DNA of 64,000 nt from Phoronis australis. Lineage: Eukaryota; Phoronida; Phoronidae. Position numbers and translations under genes: made by a program. Below, piece after piece: positions 12,321-21,345 of the stretch (positions are counted from its first letter, which is position 1; each line of letters starts with the position of its first letter). Where the stretch lies: assembly GCA_002633005.1 (NCBI GenBank), contig NMRA01000139.1:294624-358623 (forward strand), given 5' to 3'. The notes below the pieces were generated by a model that was given only the letters and a program-made list of their open reading frames with translations, was not told the origin of the DNA and did no database searches.

Positions 12321-12588
12321 AAAAATTCTCCAATGTGGGACAGTCTGTAGAATTGGAAACACGTATACTCCTGCAAAAAAATGAATTTTTTCATCGGGGA
12401 ATTTGGATCACGGGCGATTTAGACACTCATCATAATTCCCAAATTTTGGACAGTGTGTTTTCAATCTACAAAGCGGGTAATGTTGTCATCATTACAGTGA
12501 TTCTTGAATTTGGGACAGGTAAGATTGCTTACTTCTAGAATTTGGAAAAAATTCCGATCTCTCTACTGTCCCAAAATGGAGAATTTTT
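12321..12588. mobile_element. TIR-bounded MITE-like element
   Basis: Imperfect terminal inverted repeats AAAAATTCTCCAATGTGGGA and, read on the other strand, AAAAATTCTCCATTTTGGGA, both followed by CAGT. The interior holds another inverted block (GAATTTGGGACAG). No target-site duplication is clear. A 67-codon open frame inside has no coding character. Confidence 0.65.
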
Positions 12589-12668
12589 GCTGTAGAATAT
12601 GTATGTTTCGAAGGAGCATTATTGATTTTGTGGCTGAAAATTCATTTTTGAGATTATTGTAAGATGAG

Positions 12669-13107
12669 ACTTTGTATGTTAAGTTGTGAGCTTTGATCAG
12701 AGCTATAGACTTAGTATGTAAAGTTTTGAGCTTTGATCAGAGCTATAGACTTAGTATGTAAAGTTTTGAGCTTTGATCAGAGCTATAGACTTTGTATGTA
12801 AAGTTTTGAGCTTTGATCAGAACTATAGACTTAGTATGTAAAGTTTTGAGCTTTGATCATAGCTATAGACTTTGTATGTAAAGTTTTGAGCTTTGATCAG
12901 AACTATAGACTTAGTATGTAAAGTTTTGAGCTTTGATCAGAGCTATAGACTTAGTATGTAAAGTTTTGAGCTTTGATCAGAGCTATAGACTTAGTATGTA
13001 AAGTTTTGAGCTTTGATCAGACCTATAGACTTAGTATGTAAAGTTTTGAGCTTTGATCAGAGCTATAGACTTTGTATGTAAAGTTTTGAGCTTTGATCAG
13101 AGCTATA
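12669..13107. repeat. 40-bp minisatellite, 11 copies
   Basis: Eleven copies of a 40-bp unit containing TATGTAAAGTTTTGAGCTTT and GATCAGAGCTATAGACTT, with mostly single-base variants (TTAG/TTTG, AGAG/AGAA). It ends in GAGCTATAAAACAACAAAAT, the start of an old dispersed repeat also found at 27020 and 60300, so the array may have grown from that element. Confidence 0.95.
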
Positions 13108-13330
13108 AAACAACAAAATCCTTTTTTGTAATTTGATCATAAATTGCCAATTTTCACAATTGTCTGCTAGATATTTGCTGAAATCGAGGCTGGTGACTTT
13201 ACGAGTTAAATTTGCTAAAATCCTTTGTCATTTATCGAGAGGGGTTTTAACTATGCCACCACTGTTAGACTTCGACCATGCTGAAGCAGATCTCAGAAAA
13301 TCACTTTATTGAGTAAAAGCCCCTGGGTCG
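13108..13330. repeat. old dispersed repeat plus SINE tail
   Basis: TTGCTGAAATCGAGGCTGGT matches 27100 and 60380; the piece at 13278 (CAGATCTCAGAAAATCACTT) matches the SINE tail at 9837. Between 13330 and 13960 I see nothing further. Confidence 0.5.
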
Positions 13331-13964
13331 GCCACCCCTTTCACACCATGTTTGCAACAGCACGAGATGTCTCGTATGAGTGAGTGAATTAGCACAGTTA
13401 GAAGCTTTGCAATTCTAGGATTAATGATGGGGCTTTGCCTGCAAAAGTGGCCATGTACGAATTAGGTAAGACAAGAAATTTTCACCATCTAGCTTTGTGA
13501 AAAATACGTGGGAGACAAAATATTATCTCCCCAAATAATTTTAGATGTGCGAAATGAGGTGTTCCAAACTGGTGGAGAATTACTGTAGGCTTTTTCATAT
13601 CCAGCTGTAGATAATACAAGTTATCTCTCATGAAAGATTCTCTGTTGTTGTAAACTCAACATTTTAATAATACATTTTGGCTTGTATTCCAAAGGAATAT
13701 GTACTGTTACCAATGTTCAGCAATGGCATTTTTGGTATATGCATATCATTTATTGTCAGCAGTCGCGGGCACATTTCAATGCTTTGTGTTGCTCTTGTTA
13801 TTTTTGTGTTTACAATGTACAAAGAATGGACACTGTAAATCTGTGTTTAGTGCTTAGTCAAAGGTTTCACATATTCTGTATGACATGGCAATCATGTCCA
13901 CCCTTCTAAATATTTTATAAGACTGTCATGTTTTTTATTAGAATGCAAAAACACAAGCCAGTTT

Positions 13965-14118
13965 CAGTGGCGGATTTAGAGGTGGGCCAAGGGGGCCATG
14001 GCTCCCCCTAAAACTCTCCCAGATTCCATTTGGCAATTCGGGGATGTGAATGGCTGACGAGAAAAATCCTGGCTAATACACTACCCCGGCCCCCTCTAAC
14101 TAAAAACCCCGCCCCTGA
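13965..14118. mobile_element. CAGTGGCGGAT-family MITE, copy a
   Basis: Starts CAGTGGCGGATTTAGAGG and ends with the inverted form near AACCCCGCCCCTG. Internal landmarks shared with the other copies: GGGCCATGGCTCCCCC, CTCCCAGATTCCATTTGGCA, AATCCTGGCTAATAC (orientation varies). Several copies end ATCCGCCACTG, giving a short terminal inverted repeat as in hAT-type MITEs (class is an inference). Confidence 0.65.
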
Positions 14119-14844
14119 GTGTATCGATAATGACTCATTATTAGGTATAATCCTTGTTGAAGCTGTTAATTTATTGTTCTGTTGTGCATTTGCGTGTAAA
14201 TAATCTTGGCATTATGTCTGCATGTCTCCTTTGAATTGGAAGTTTCCAATACATTGTGAGATAGCATTATTCACTGGAAGAATTGTCTTTACCAGTCTTC
14301 CAATCTTGAGCACTAGGAATATGTATGACGGCTCGATATCCCATAGTTGCTAATTTATGAGACAAATACTTCATTTGTAGGCAAGGATAGCTGATCTATA
14401 AGCTGTAGGGTCACATGGGTGGTAAGCGGCTGAGAGGAATTTTGTAATCTGTGATTTGTCCCACCTGGTTGTCAAAACTTTAGTCTCACACTTGCCTCCA
14501 TTGCACCTTAATTAGACACATGTCATACATGTAATGATGGTAGTTGATCTCATTAGCTGTAACTGAAGTAAGACCTGGCAGTTACTGATTATACTTGGAA
14601 AAGTGTGTACTCACTGAGAAGTGCTTGTTCGTTTACTAGCAATGTGATTGTGTGGATGGATGGTTTTGATATATTTGACAGGGTTTTCCCCACGAATATT
14701 GTTGCACTCGATTATCGTACTGATTAGTTGTCAACTGTTTATGTTATCCGAGGAATTACATCTGTATTGATGGACGGAAATAAACCGTTTTGCTTTCAAA
14801 TTAAAACAATGCACTTTGATAATTTACTAGTATAAAGTTCACAT
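14119..14844. other. intergenic, nothing recognised
   Basis: No exon-like segment, RNA gene or clear repeat was found here. The same holds for 15001-15600 apart from a short frame with a GTAAGT donor near 15351, which was rejected. Confidence 0.55.
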
Positions 14845-15000
14845 CCAGGGGCGGAATCAGGATTTTGAATAGGGGGGAGGGCATACAAGAGTATTAGCCA
14901 GGATTTTTCCCATCAGCCATTCGCATCCGTCCCCGAACTGCAGCCAAGTGGGATCCAGGGGAAAATTTTAGGAGGGGGGGGGCATGGCCTCCTTGACCNG
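14845..15000. mobile_element. CAGTGGCGGAT-family MITE, copy b
   Basis: CCAGGGGCGGAATCAGG start, ATTAGCCAGGATTTTTCCC, CATTCGCATC, GGGGGGGCATGGCCTCC. The copy runs into the single N at 14999. Confidence 0.6.
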
Positions 15001-15627
15001 GGGGTTGCTTAGTAGGTGTTTGAGACTGTGAACTGAGAAGCGACTAGTCTCTTATTCATAGGAATTGTCGCAGTGCGAACTGAAGCATCTACTGATCTAG
15101 ACTAGAGCGGGGCCTAGCCCAAGGCCGGGGCAAGGCCTGGCTATCCGCATTCATTATTATCAGTGAGTCACTTCCAACGGAAAAATTCGCACAAATGACG
15201 TGATTCTTGGCAGTCATGAAACAAATCTGAGGGCACGAGACTGAATATTTTCCGAAGGGATCAAACTCAAGTGGTCTGTACAGCTAGACAGGCAGCTCGG
15301 TAGAGCTGCATGAAAACTATCGTCGGCAGCTTTACGCCAAGGCTAACTTACAGCTAGCTGGCTGACTAGCCTTCCACCCGGTCAGCACTGGGCCAGCACA
15401 GTTGGGCGGGTTTTTCACAACCGCCGATAACCAAAGTTTCTTGTGTAAAGGATTTCCTCTGACCATAGACTATAGATATCTATGCTCTGACCAAACATTT
15501 TACTCCGAAAGCTGTAATCTCCCAATAGAGGTCACAAATGTTAAACAATTATGTAGGGCAGAGGTTATGACCCGGTATACAACACAACAGCTATAAAGAT
15601 TGAATTAGTGCGTGAGACCAATGTGAA

Positions 15628-15699
15628 GGCCTTGTGGCGCAACGGTAGCGCGTCTGACTCCAGATCAGAAGGTTGCGTGTTCAAATCACGTCGAGGTCA
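15628..15699 (+). tRNA. tRNA-Trp (CCA anticodon)
   Basis: A 72-base cloverleaf without intron. The acceptor arms GGCCTTG / CGAGGTC pair fully with two G-U pairs; the D arm is GCGC-AACGGTA-GCGC; the anticodon arm is TCTGA-CTCCAGA-TCAGA with anticodon CCA; the T arm is GCGTG-TTCAAAT-CACGT; the discriminator is A. The sequence closely follows the animal nuclear tRNA-Trp consensus. Internal A box (GTGGCGCAACGG) and B box (GGTTGCGTGTTCAAAT) are intact and a T6 run at 15704-15709 is a pol III terminator. Confidence 0.95.
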
Positions 15700-15703
15700 A
15701 AAA

Positions 15704-15709
15704 TTTTTT
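15704..15709 (+). terminator. RNA polymerase III terminator of tRNA-Trp
   Basis: TTTTTT starts five bases after the tRNA 3' end. Confidence 0.8.
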
Positions 15710-16679
15710 CATTTTGTTTTCTATGTTTATGCGACGAATTATTGCTGTCCTTGGTTGCATTTTATAAGAGATCTGCGAAAAAGTAAGGCTTGTGACTGTA
15801 CACATCATGTTGTCTGCATAATCAACACTTGTGACGGTAAACACATGTAAATGGTTGTTGTAGTGTTGAAAACTTACGAATGCCATTTGCTAAACGTGTA
15901 TGACATGCAGGTAGTCAAATGTTAAATATTTTTGCTCATAGGACCCTTTTGGAGAACAGTAATATTGAACTGAATAAGTTTTTTCTGAATGAATATATCT
16001 TACTAATCTCATACGTAAGGACCGTAGCCTACTAATTTGTATAGCTTGGCTATTTATTTATAAACGGTTAATTTGTACGAATGAAACAGACTTACCGCAC
16101 CATTTTTAGAGTAACATCAATTTTGCTATCGAGAAGAACCCCTTTTCGAGAATAAGGCTAGTTAGCACTCAAAATTTTTCAATTCCTAGTAAAGAATTAA
16201 CTTTGTTGTTGGTTTCTACGGTCGGACATTCCACCTCACCTCCGAACACGGGCGGCGCAGTGCTCACTGAAAAGTGCATGAGAAAAACTCGCCTGTCTCT
16301 CTAGCTACAGCAGTACAGATCTCGCACAGCTGTTATGTTTATAACTTAGAAAGTGTCAACTTACCAACACCTTCATTATCACTACAAGTAGTAATAGTAA
16401 ACATTGGAAATTAACACCCAGCCTAGTATTCTGTACACGCTATAAATGAATTGTTGTAAAATACTTAAAGACTTTTCGTTAAAATATACAAAAACAACAC
16501 AAAAACAGTGTATGAGATGACATCGATTTTTTTCTACATCCAATATTTATGATTTTACAAAATGCTCAATGAGGGCAAGAAAGTGTGTTGTTTACAAAGT
16601 TAAATATTCGACTTCAAACGCGAAGGACTTCAAATATCAAATGCTTGCAGACATATTTATAGCCTTGTCGACAGGTATT
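15710..16679. other. intergenic, nothing recognised
   Basis: AT-rich, no coding-like frame or repeat family noted. Confidence 0.5.
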
Positions 16680-17095
16680 AGCAGAATATCTACAAAACTG
16701 TACATTTTAACTCCATAAAAGTTTATATTTCCTCAAAAGTAGAAAGCCTTAGATTTTGATTTTTTACTTTTTTACTGATCTGTTATTAATTGACTGACGT
16801 GACCATGTTTTTTTAGTAAAATTCAGCATAAAAGAAAGGTACATTGATAGTAAAACAACAGTATCACATGGGCGGCGCACCATAGAGGGCTGGGAGAGGG
16901 GCTATAGCCCTCATTTTTCTCAGTGCTGCGCCACCCACTTTCTATGGGCAGTGCACCACAGGGGGGGGGGGGGCTAGTGGTAGGCTATACCCCCACTTTT
17001 TTCAGTGCTGCGAGGCCCATGTATCAATAACACGATCAAATTATATTAGATGTAAATGTTAAGGTGAGATATCAAAAACGCTGTTAAGTTACTAA
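16680..17095. repeat. old dispersed repeat, copy 1, interrupted
   Basis: Shares order and sequence with 50805-51025: AGATTTTGATTTTTTACTTT, TGACGTGACCATG, AAGAAAGGTACATTGATAG, ATCAAATTATA, CAAAAACGCTG. This copy is split by the MITE pair at 16867-17020, whereas the 50.8-kb copy is continuous. Confidence 0.6.
16867..17020. mobile_element. two tandem GGGCGGCGCACC mini-elements with target duplication
   Basis: The insert starts CATGGGCGGCGCACCATAG and ends TGCGAGGCCCAT. It contains two tandem units, each ending TTTTTCTCAGTGCTGCG or similar, with a poly-G tract in the second. GTATCA occurs directly before (16861-16866) and after (17021-17026), as expected of a target-site duplication. A single-unit copy is at 27671. 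Confidence 0.75.
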
Positions 17096-17099
17096 CCTA

Positions 17100-17915
17100 T
17101 TTCGTGTTCCTTTCATGCAACTTTAAAGATTTTTCATGAAAAACATAAAATTCCTATTTTTGATAGCCCCTCATGCGAAGGTTGAACATCTAAACACAAT
17201 TCCAAACAGGGTTTTCAGAAGAATGCACAAAGCCCAGTGGTATCTCGTGAATCCGATCAGCCATTTCTGAGATATGATGTTCCGAAGTTAGCCAAATTTG
17301 GCCATTTTTTAGGGTCCTATATATTTTGTGATCAGGGTATAAAGCTCGACATGGTCCAAATTCCAGTCACTCAACACATCCCAAATGCTGGCCAGTTCCT
17401 TGACTAAACGTTAGATGTCGTAGAGACTGTGGCAGAGTCTGGCCCAAATGTCATGTGGCCCCTTCAACAGCCTGGGATATGTTTCATAAAATGTGACTCA
17501 TGACTGAAGCCAAAAATTTCGTCTTGCGCTTCATTTAGCTATTTCTGAAAAACTAATTAAATCTCACCTGTGCAACAGACCACCATGAAAAATCTCTGAA
17601 TTACAGAGATAATTTTAATAAATTATTTCTAGACTGTGGTGCGCTCATAACATTTCAGCAATTGTGAAGTTGGAGTGAAGGACCATAAGTAATTTTGATG
17701 AAGCATGCCACTTACATCGTTGTTTTTTTCAAAATCAACAGAGTGAATTTCTGGTGCTGCATCAACTGTGAAAATGGCAGATGACTTGAACATTTCTTCG
17801 TAACTTTGTTGCCATCACAACTGTAAAAAACAGCCACAACTTCTCATTGTATATTAATTCTATTTTTGTAATGTATTTTACAATTGGTGGGTCTCATTTC
17901 ACTTTGCAACTGATA
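17100..17915. other. intergenic, nothing recognised
   Basis: No exon or repeat recognised. Confidence 0.5.
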
Positions 17916-18584
17916 AAAACAACAAAAACCGCAGACTTCCGACAGTGGCAAACGTTTTGTCTATGTAATTTCTACTTCATGATTTCCATTAAATGTGGAT
18001 CTGTGCTTTCCGGTGTTAACGAGGGGCTAGAAAGTCACCCCCGGAATTCGCAGCGAACCTGTCTTTACAATATTTAGACAGTTTGTGACCCACTTCAACA
18101 CCTTAGTCCACTCGTCCTGACCTCTTGACCCGGCTGATCTGAAATGAAAGCAGAGAATAGGTCAGGATAAATGATTGTGACCCGGTCAGCTGAAGTCAAC
18201 AACGAGTTTTGATGTTACATTAAACATGAACATCTTGGGTTACACGCNAAAACAACAAAAACCGCAGACTTCCGACAGTGGCAAACGTTTTGTCTATGTA
18301 ATTTCTACTTCATGATTTCCATTAAATGTGGATCTGTGCTTTCCGGTGTTAACGAGGGGCTAGAAAGTCACCCCCGGAATTCGCAGCGAACCTGTCTTTA
18401 CAATATTTAGACAGTTTGTGACCCACTTCAACACCTTAGTCCACTCGTCCTGACCTCTTGACCCGGCTGATCTGAAATGAAAGCAGAGAATAGGTCAGGA
18501 TAAATGATTGTGACCCGGTCAGCTGAAGTCAAAGAAAACAACGAGTTTTGATGTTACATTAAACATGAACATCTTGGGTTACAC
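17916..18584. repeat. 330-bp direct duplication joined by a single N
   Basis: 17916-18245 and 18249-18584 are nearly identical; the second copy has six extra bases (AGTCAAAGAAAACAACG against AGTCAACAACG). A single N at 18248 sits at the join. This looks like two haplotypes or overlapping contig ends left unmerged rather than a biological tandem repeat. Confidence 0.85.
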
Positions 18585-18585
18585 T

Positions 18586-18760
18586 CAGGGTTGGATCCAG
18601 GATTTTGAGTTAGGGGCGCCAGGACACAGTATTAGCCAGGATTTTGTCCGTCAGCTGAGGCATTCGCGGCACCGGCCCCGGCCGCGAAAGTGCCAAATGC
18701 AACCTGGGAGAATTTTAGGGGGGCCATGACCCCATTGGCTCCCCTCTAAATCCGCCACTG
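18586..18760. mobile_element. CAGTGGCGGAT-family MITE, copy c
   Basis: Begins CAGGGTTGGATCCAGGATTT and ends CTCTAAATCCGCCACTG. Shares ATTAGCCAGGATTTTGTCC, CATTCGC, GAATTTTAGGGGGGCCATG with copies a, b and d. Confidence 0.7.
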
Positions 18761-18826
18761 ACACTGTACCCTAGAGACACTCTTCTGTGTTATGAATTAC
18801 TCTCGTGCCTTTCAGCTCAGGTGTTT

Positions 18827-18895
18827 TGAGTGCAATGGGTCCAACCATGAGGCCTGCGCATGTCTCAGATGCACCACAAATGACACCGGACCACC
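18827..18895. repeat. short dispersed repeat, shared with 35528
   Basis: GAGTGCAATGGGTCCAACCA followed by CCTGCGCATGTC matches GTGCAATGGGTCCACATG and GCTTGCGCACGCC at 35537-35570. Confidence 0.4.
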
Positions 18896-18939
18896 TGCAA
18901 TTTTTTTTTGTTTTTTTTAACTACTGTTCCGTTGGCGAC

Positions 18940-19148
18940 TATGTACTTATGCACGGAACAATAGAAATATGAATAGGTAAATCATGGACTAATAGAGAGC
19001 GGCTCAACAAAGGGACAGCATCTCAGTTGTGTCTGAACAGTCTAAGCACTAGGTCGTTCGTGTTCAAGGGAGAGTTAATGGAGAATCGGGACGCTGGCCC
19101 TTTGTTGGGCCATTGACCTGACTTTCTATTGTTCCATGGATGTACATA
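18940..19148. mobile_element. foldback MITE
   Basis: Terminal inverted repeats TATGTACTTATGCACGGAAC and, from the right end, TATGTACATCCATGGAAC, both continuing AATAGAAA. Inner arms also mirror each other (CAACAAAGGGACAGC / CAACAAAGGGCCAGC). About 209 bp, no coding capacity. Confidence 0.7.
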
Positions 19149-19159
19149 CTCGCAAAGCG

Positions 19160-19750
19160 AACGCTATGCTACACAAAACAGGAATCTGCAGTTTTGTTAA
19201 ATATAATTATCTTCAAAAATGATTGCGTTCCCCATTCAAGCTAAGCTGAAAATATGGAAGCGCTTGTTGGGATTTAACGCATTCCGATCTTGAATTGTTA
19301 CCGAGATGAGCCGGTAACTCAAGCCATAAGCAATGCGTACATGTTGGCAAACCCCGATGGATATTTCTGGACTGAGCCTTTGCATCGTTAGTGCATAAAA
19401 AATAAAAAGGCGCAAGCACATTGCACCAGTGCGTCCCCCCACCCGGTGCGTCTTAACGCAACACTCACTAAATGAGACCAAGTTAACAGGCCCATGCGCG
19501 CACTCAGCCTAAAAATGAGGGGAGGGGTCGAAATTTTGAGAATGTGGACCGTTTACTAAGATTCACGGGGTACGTTCAAGAGCTTTGCCCACTTCGCCAA
19601 ATGGGGGAGGGCTCGTTCGAGCCCCCGGGTGCGCGCGTGAGGTCGTTTAGGTTTTCCAATATTTGTTCGTAAATTTCCATAAATGACAATGTAACTTTTA
19701 CATGAACATGACTCTGTTCTTATTTCAATTGCCCTTGGGGTTTCTGGCCA
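19160..19750. other. intergenic, nothing firm
   Basis: Two overlapping minus-strand open frames near 19213-19481 have no splice support or motif and were not called. Confidence 0.5.
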
Positions 19751-19751
19751 C

Positions 19752-19757
19752 TTTATT
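19752..19757 (-). terminator. polyadenylation signal of the hidden gene
   Basis: AATAAA on the minus strand 85 bases after the TAA, the expected distance for a short 3' UTR. Confidence 0.5.
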
Positions 19758-19841
19758 TACACTAAGTCTGCTGAGCACAACTCTTTGAAAAAAGGCACAC
19801 AAAGTCACTTTTTATCATCAGGTGCGCCCAAAGGGCACAGG

Positions 19842-21287
19842 TTAAAACTTGGTCAGGTTATCCCTGAACCCCCATAGATTATGAAGCATTTTCTTGAGGT
19901 TACGATGTTCCTGTTGGTAACGAGATTGAATCCTATCACGGTTAGGAATATTACGAGACCGATTTCAGTTACGAAAATAAAACTTCTAATTCTAGCAAAA
20001 CACTGTGAAATGCAGCTTCAATACCGAGTTCCAACGTTCCCCAAAAATTAGTTCAAGCCTGTGGTTACATGTTTGCCGAAGGGGCCTGAGGAGAGCAATC
20101 TGGCGATTACGGCGGATGCAGACACATCTCACTAACGTACTTATCAAGAGCGCTTTGTCTGGAATTAAAATCCACCGATGGCATATGGTGAAAACTTGGC
20201 ATGGATGGTGGTAATGATGGCGTGGCCGAAGCTGATTGACGGAATGATATTGAGTGTGACGTCGAAGACGGCGAAGATTGAAGCATACGGCGTGTCGCAT
20301 AGTGTACGTCGAGTGTTTCACTAGGTTTCAGGTCTGTCTCCAGGTAGCTGTACCCCGACTGCGTATTTTGCTCGTTGAGAATATAGAGGGGGCCTTCTTG
20401 AATCGCTTTACTTTCGTGCTGAAATAAAACCAGAATTTCAAAACTAATGAACCAAAGGGGCGGATCCAGGATTTTGAGTTGGGAAGCAGGGCATAGTATT
20501 AGCCAGGATTTTACCCGTCAGACATTCGCACCCCCGAACTGCCAAATGGAAGCTGGGAGAATTTTAAGGGGGGGGCATGGCCCCCTTAGCCCCCTCTAAG
20601 TCCTCCACTGGACCCGCTAAGACTGTAAGATACCACAAGATCAAAAAAAAAAAAACACAATTACATGACGCTATAACAAATTCTAAGAAAATATTTTATG
20701 GAATATCTACCTACAAATACACACATTCCACACGTTTCTTGCAAAGATTATCCTATCTGCTCATAAATGGTCGTCTCTATGAACCCTCAAAAGTTTGGAC
20801 CAAAATTTCAAAATTCCTTTCAAAATCTGCTACAAGCGGGTAACCGTGACCAAGTTGAAGGCTTTAGGGAAGTTATACAAGTGTAAGGAAAGGCCATCCA
20901 ACAAGAACCATAATGTTAACTCTTTGATGAGTGAGTTTTTAGTTGTATCTTACTTTTGTCGCCAATGAGCGAGGATTGATTAAAATCTTGAAAAGGTGTT
21001 GACTATCCTCTTAAAATGAATAACGATTGAGTCGTTTGCATTTAATTTATTCAAAGACGCCAAAACGTCGTTCCTTTTAATGCGTGTTTACTGAATTTCT
21101 TTTAAAATTGTGATCATCAGCTAAAGGGATAGCTTGAACAGATTACAATGCTAGTGTATTAAGAAACAATTTCCAATAGGCAGTGAAACGTTACCTGCAA
21201 TACTTGTTCCAACTGCCAGATAGTCTTAACGTCACTGACATTCACGCCGTGGTGGCGCACGTAGCTTGCAACGCAGCGTGTCTTCAT
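19842..21287 (-). CDS. unrecognised small protein, three exons (hidden gene)
   Basis: Exons on the minus strand: 21287-21195, 20418-20141 and 19932-19842, total 153 residues and TAA. Intron 1 is GTAACG...TTTATTTCAG (776 bp), intron 2 GTACGT...CCGTGATAG (208 bp). Phases agree: 0, then the split codon AA|G. The 278-bp middle exon is open throughout; its frame differs from the longest ATG frame there. The product starts MKTRCVASYVRHH; residues ~18-40 may be helical (DVKTIWQLEQVLQHESKA); ~70-105 is rich in Ser and Pro (SSPSSTSHSISF, SLPPSMPSF); the C terminus is basic (SRYQQEHRNLKKML...LTKF). No signal peptide or membrane span is seen. An in-frame TAA at 21314-21312 supports this Met unless an exon joins at 21300. 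The family is unknown; existence is inferred from splice sites, phase and poly(A) signal. Confidence 0.6.
20456..20610. mobile_element. CAGTGGCGGAT-family MITE, copy d
   Basis: GGGGCGGATCCAGGATTTTG at the left and CTAAGTCCTCCACTG at the right; ATTAGCCAGGATTTTACCC and GGGGGGGCATGGCCCCC inside. It lies within intron 1 of the minus-strand gene. Confidence 0.65.
20760..20890. repeat. dispersed repeat shared with 33800
   Basis: ACCCTCAAAAGTTTGGACC, AAGCGGGTAACCGTGACC and TTAGGGAAGTTATACAA correspond in order to segments at 33838-33930. Confidence 0.4.
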
Positions 21288-21329
21288 GATGAGGTGTCCG
21301 CTTATCCACAGTTAGCAACTCAGAACTTT

Positions 21330-21345
21330 TTACCCTCTTTCAGAT
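21330..21345 (-). promoter_or_regulatory. possible promoter region of the hidden gene
   Basis: Upstream of the Met at 21287, the minus strand has TATATCTGAAAG near 21340 and an inverted CCAAT box (CTGATTGGTTC) near 21365. The signals are weak; this is an inference from position. Confidence 0.25.

Noticed and set aside
15345-15470. Minus-strand frame starting MVRGNPLHKK with a GTAAGT donor
   Set aside because: Short, contains the low-complexity AGCTGGCTGACTAGCC stretch, and no following exon joins it.
19992-20321. 109-codon minus-strand open frame
   Set aside because: It overlaps the middle exon of the three-exon gene in another frame; the spliced frame has matching phases on both sides and this one does not.
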